Below are positions 13,721 through 13,837 of a DNA stretch of 13,837 nucleotides, piece by piece; the first letter of the stretch is position 1, and the number at the start of each line of letters is the position of its first letter. The notes under the pieces were generated by a model that did no database searches, was not told where the DNA came from, and saw nothing but the letters and a program-made list of their open reading frames with translations. Source of the DNA: Halovenus sp. (GTDB lineage: Archaea; Halobacteriota; Halobacteria; Halobacteriales; Haloarculaceae); assembly GCA_003551945.1 (NCBI GenBank), contig PUNZ01000232.1:1-13837 (forward strand). Direction: 5' to 3'. The position numbers and the translations under genes were made by a program.

Positions 13721-13837
13721 ATGTCCAGTTCATCGATCACCGATTTGGGAGGTCTATCAGAGCGTGTGGGAGTACGCTCGATTCGTGAGGCAGTCATCGA
13801 ACCAGTAACGTGGGTCGCATTCTGGAGTGCGATTGTC
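13721..13837 (+). CDS. Hypothetical small membrane protein, N-terminal part (runs off the right edge)
   Basis: The first 39 codons are open to the end of the window. The product begins MSSSITDLGGLSERVGVRSI, followed by REAVIEPVTWVAFWSAIV, where a hydrophobic segment starts and probably continues as a transmembrane helix. The phrase EPVTWVAFWSAIV reminds me of short haloarchaeal membrane proteins of unknown function, but this is recall and cannot be tested here. Support for a real gene comes from the TATA box at the correct distance and the hydrophobic turn after an amphipathic N-terminus. No function can be assigned. Confidence 0.65.
   Translation, partial: MSSSSITDLGGLSERVGVRSIREAVIEPVTWVAFWSAIV

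Noticed and set aside
1..13837. CRISPR arrays, insertion sequences, tRNA or rRNA genes
   Set aside because: No regularly spaced direct repeats, transposase motifs, terminal repeats with target duplications, or cloverleaf-like GTTCRANTC patterns were seen on either strand by reading.

Overview
The window looks like haloarchaeal chromosome. The predicted proteins are strongly acidic (Asp/Glu-rich, Lys-poor). The gene set is archaeal: a Sec11-type signal peptidase using Ser/His, ribosomal protein S17e, RNase Z, a free-standing AlaX editing enzyme, PolX with a PHP domain, and the haloarchaeal families DUF5305 and DUF5788. Several genes have a TATA-like box 25-31 nt before the start codon, as expected for leaderless transcripts. 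By eye the base composition is only moderately GC-rich, lower than most haloarchaea. I cannot name the genus from sequence alone. I see no insertion sequence, CRISPR array, tRNA, rRNA or clear horizontal island, so this reads mainly as core-genome housekeeping DNA.

Left part, plus strand (1-4607): the ATPase end of a histidine kinase enters from the left. It is followed by a signal peptidase I with an extra membrane-anchored extracellular domain, a two-TM DUF5305 protein ending in a helix-hairpin-helix, and seryl-tRNA synthetase. The signal peptidase and DUF5305 genes look like a functional pair at the cell surface.

Middle, minus strand (4637-9298): from right to left these are AlaX, an AI-2E/PerM-family permease, RNase Z, a peroxiredoxin-fold protein that has lost its peroxidatic cysteine and carries a long acidic tail, and a small NTF2-like protein whose likely start overlaps the end of the peroxiredoxin-like gene. 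AlaX is divergent from rps17e, and promoters for both can be seen between them.

Right part: rps17e and a universal-stress-protein gene run on the plus strand. They meet, with no base between the stop codons, a minus-strand operon DUF5788 - polX - uspA - GNAT acetyltransferase. That operon is joined by ATGA overlaps at two of its three junctions and probably starts from a TATA box near 13406. About 400 bases without a gene follow, AT-rich to the right and containing inverted repeats. The start of a small, probably membrane-bound protein then runs off the right edge with its own TATA box.

The most unusual points are the cysteine-less peroxiredoxin with its NTF2-like partner, the signal peptidase/DUF5305 pair with its cytoplasmic HhH tail, and the repeat-containing gene-free stretch at the right. 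I found no clearly new defence or mobile system, and the findings are scored accordingly.
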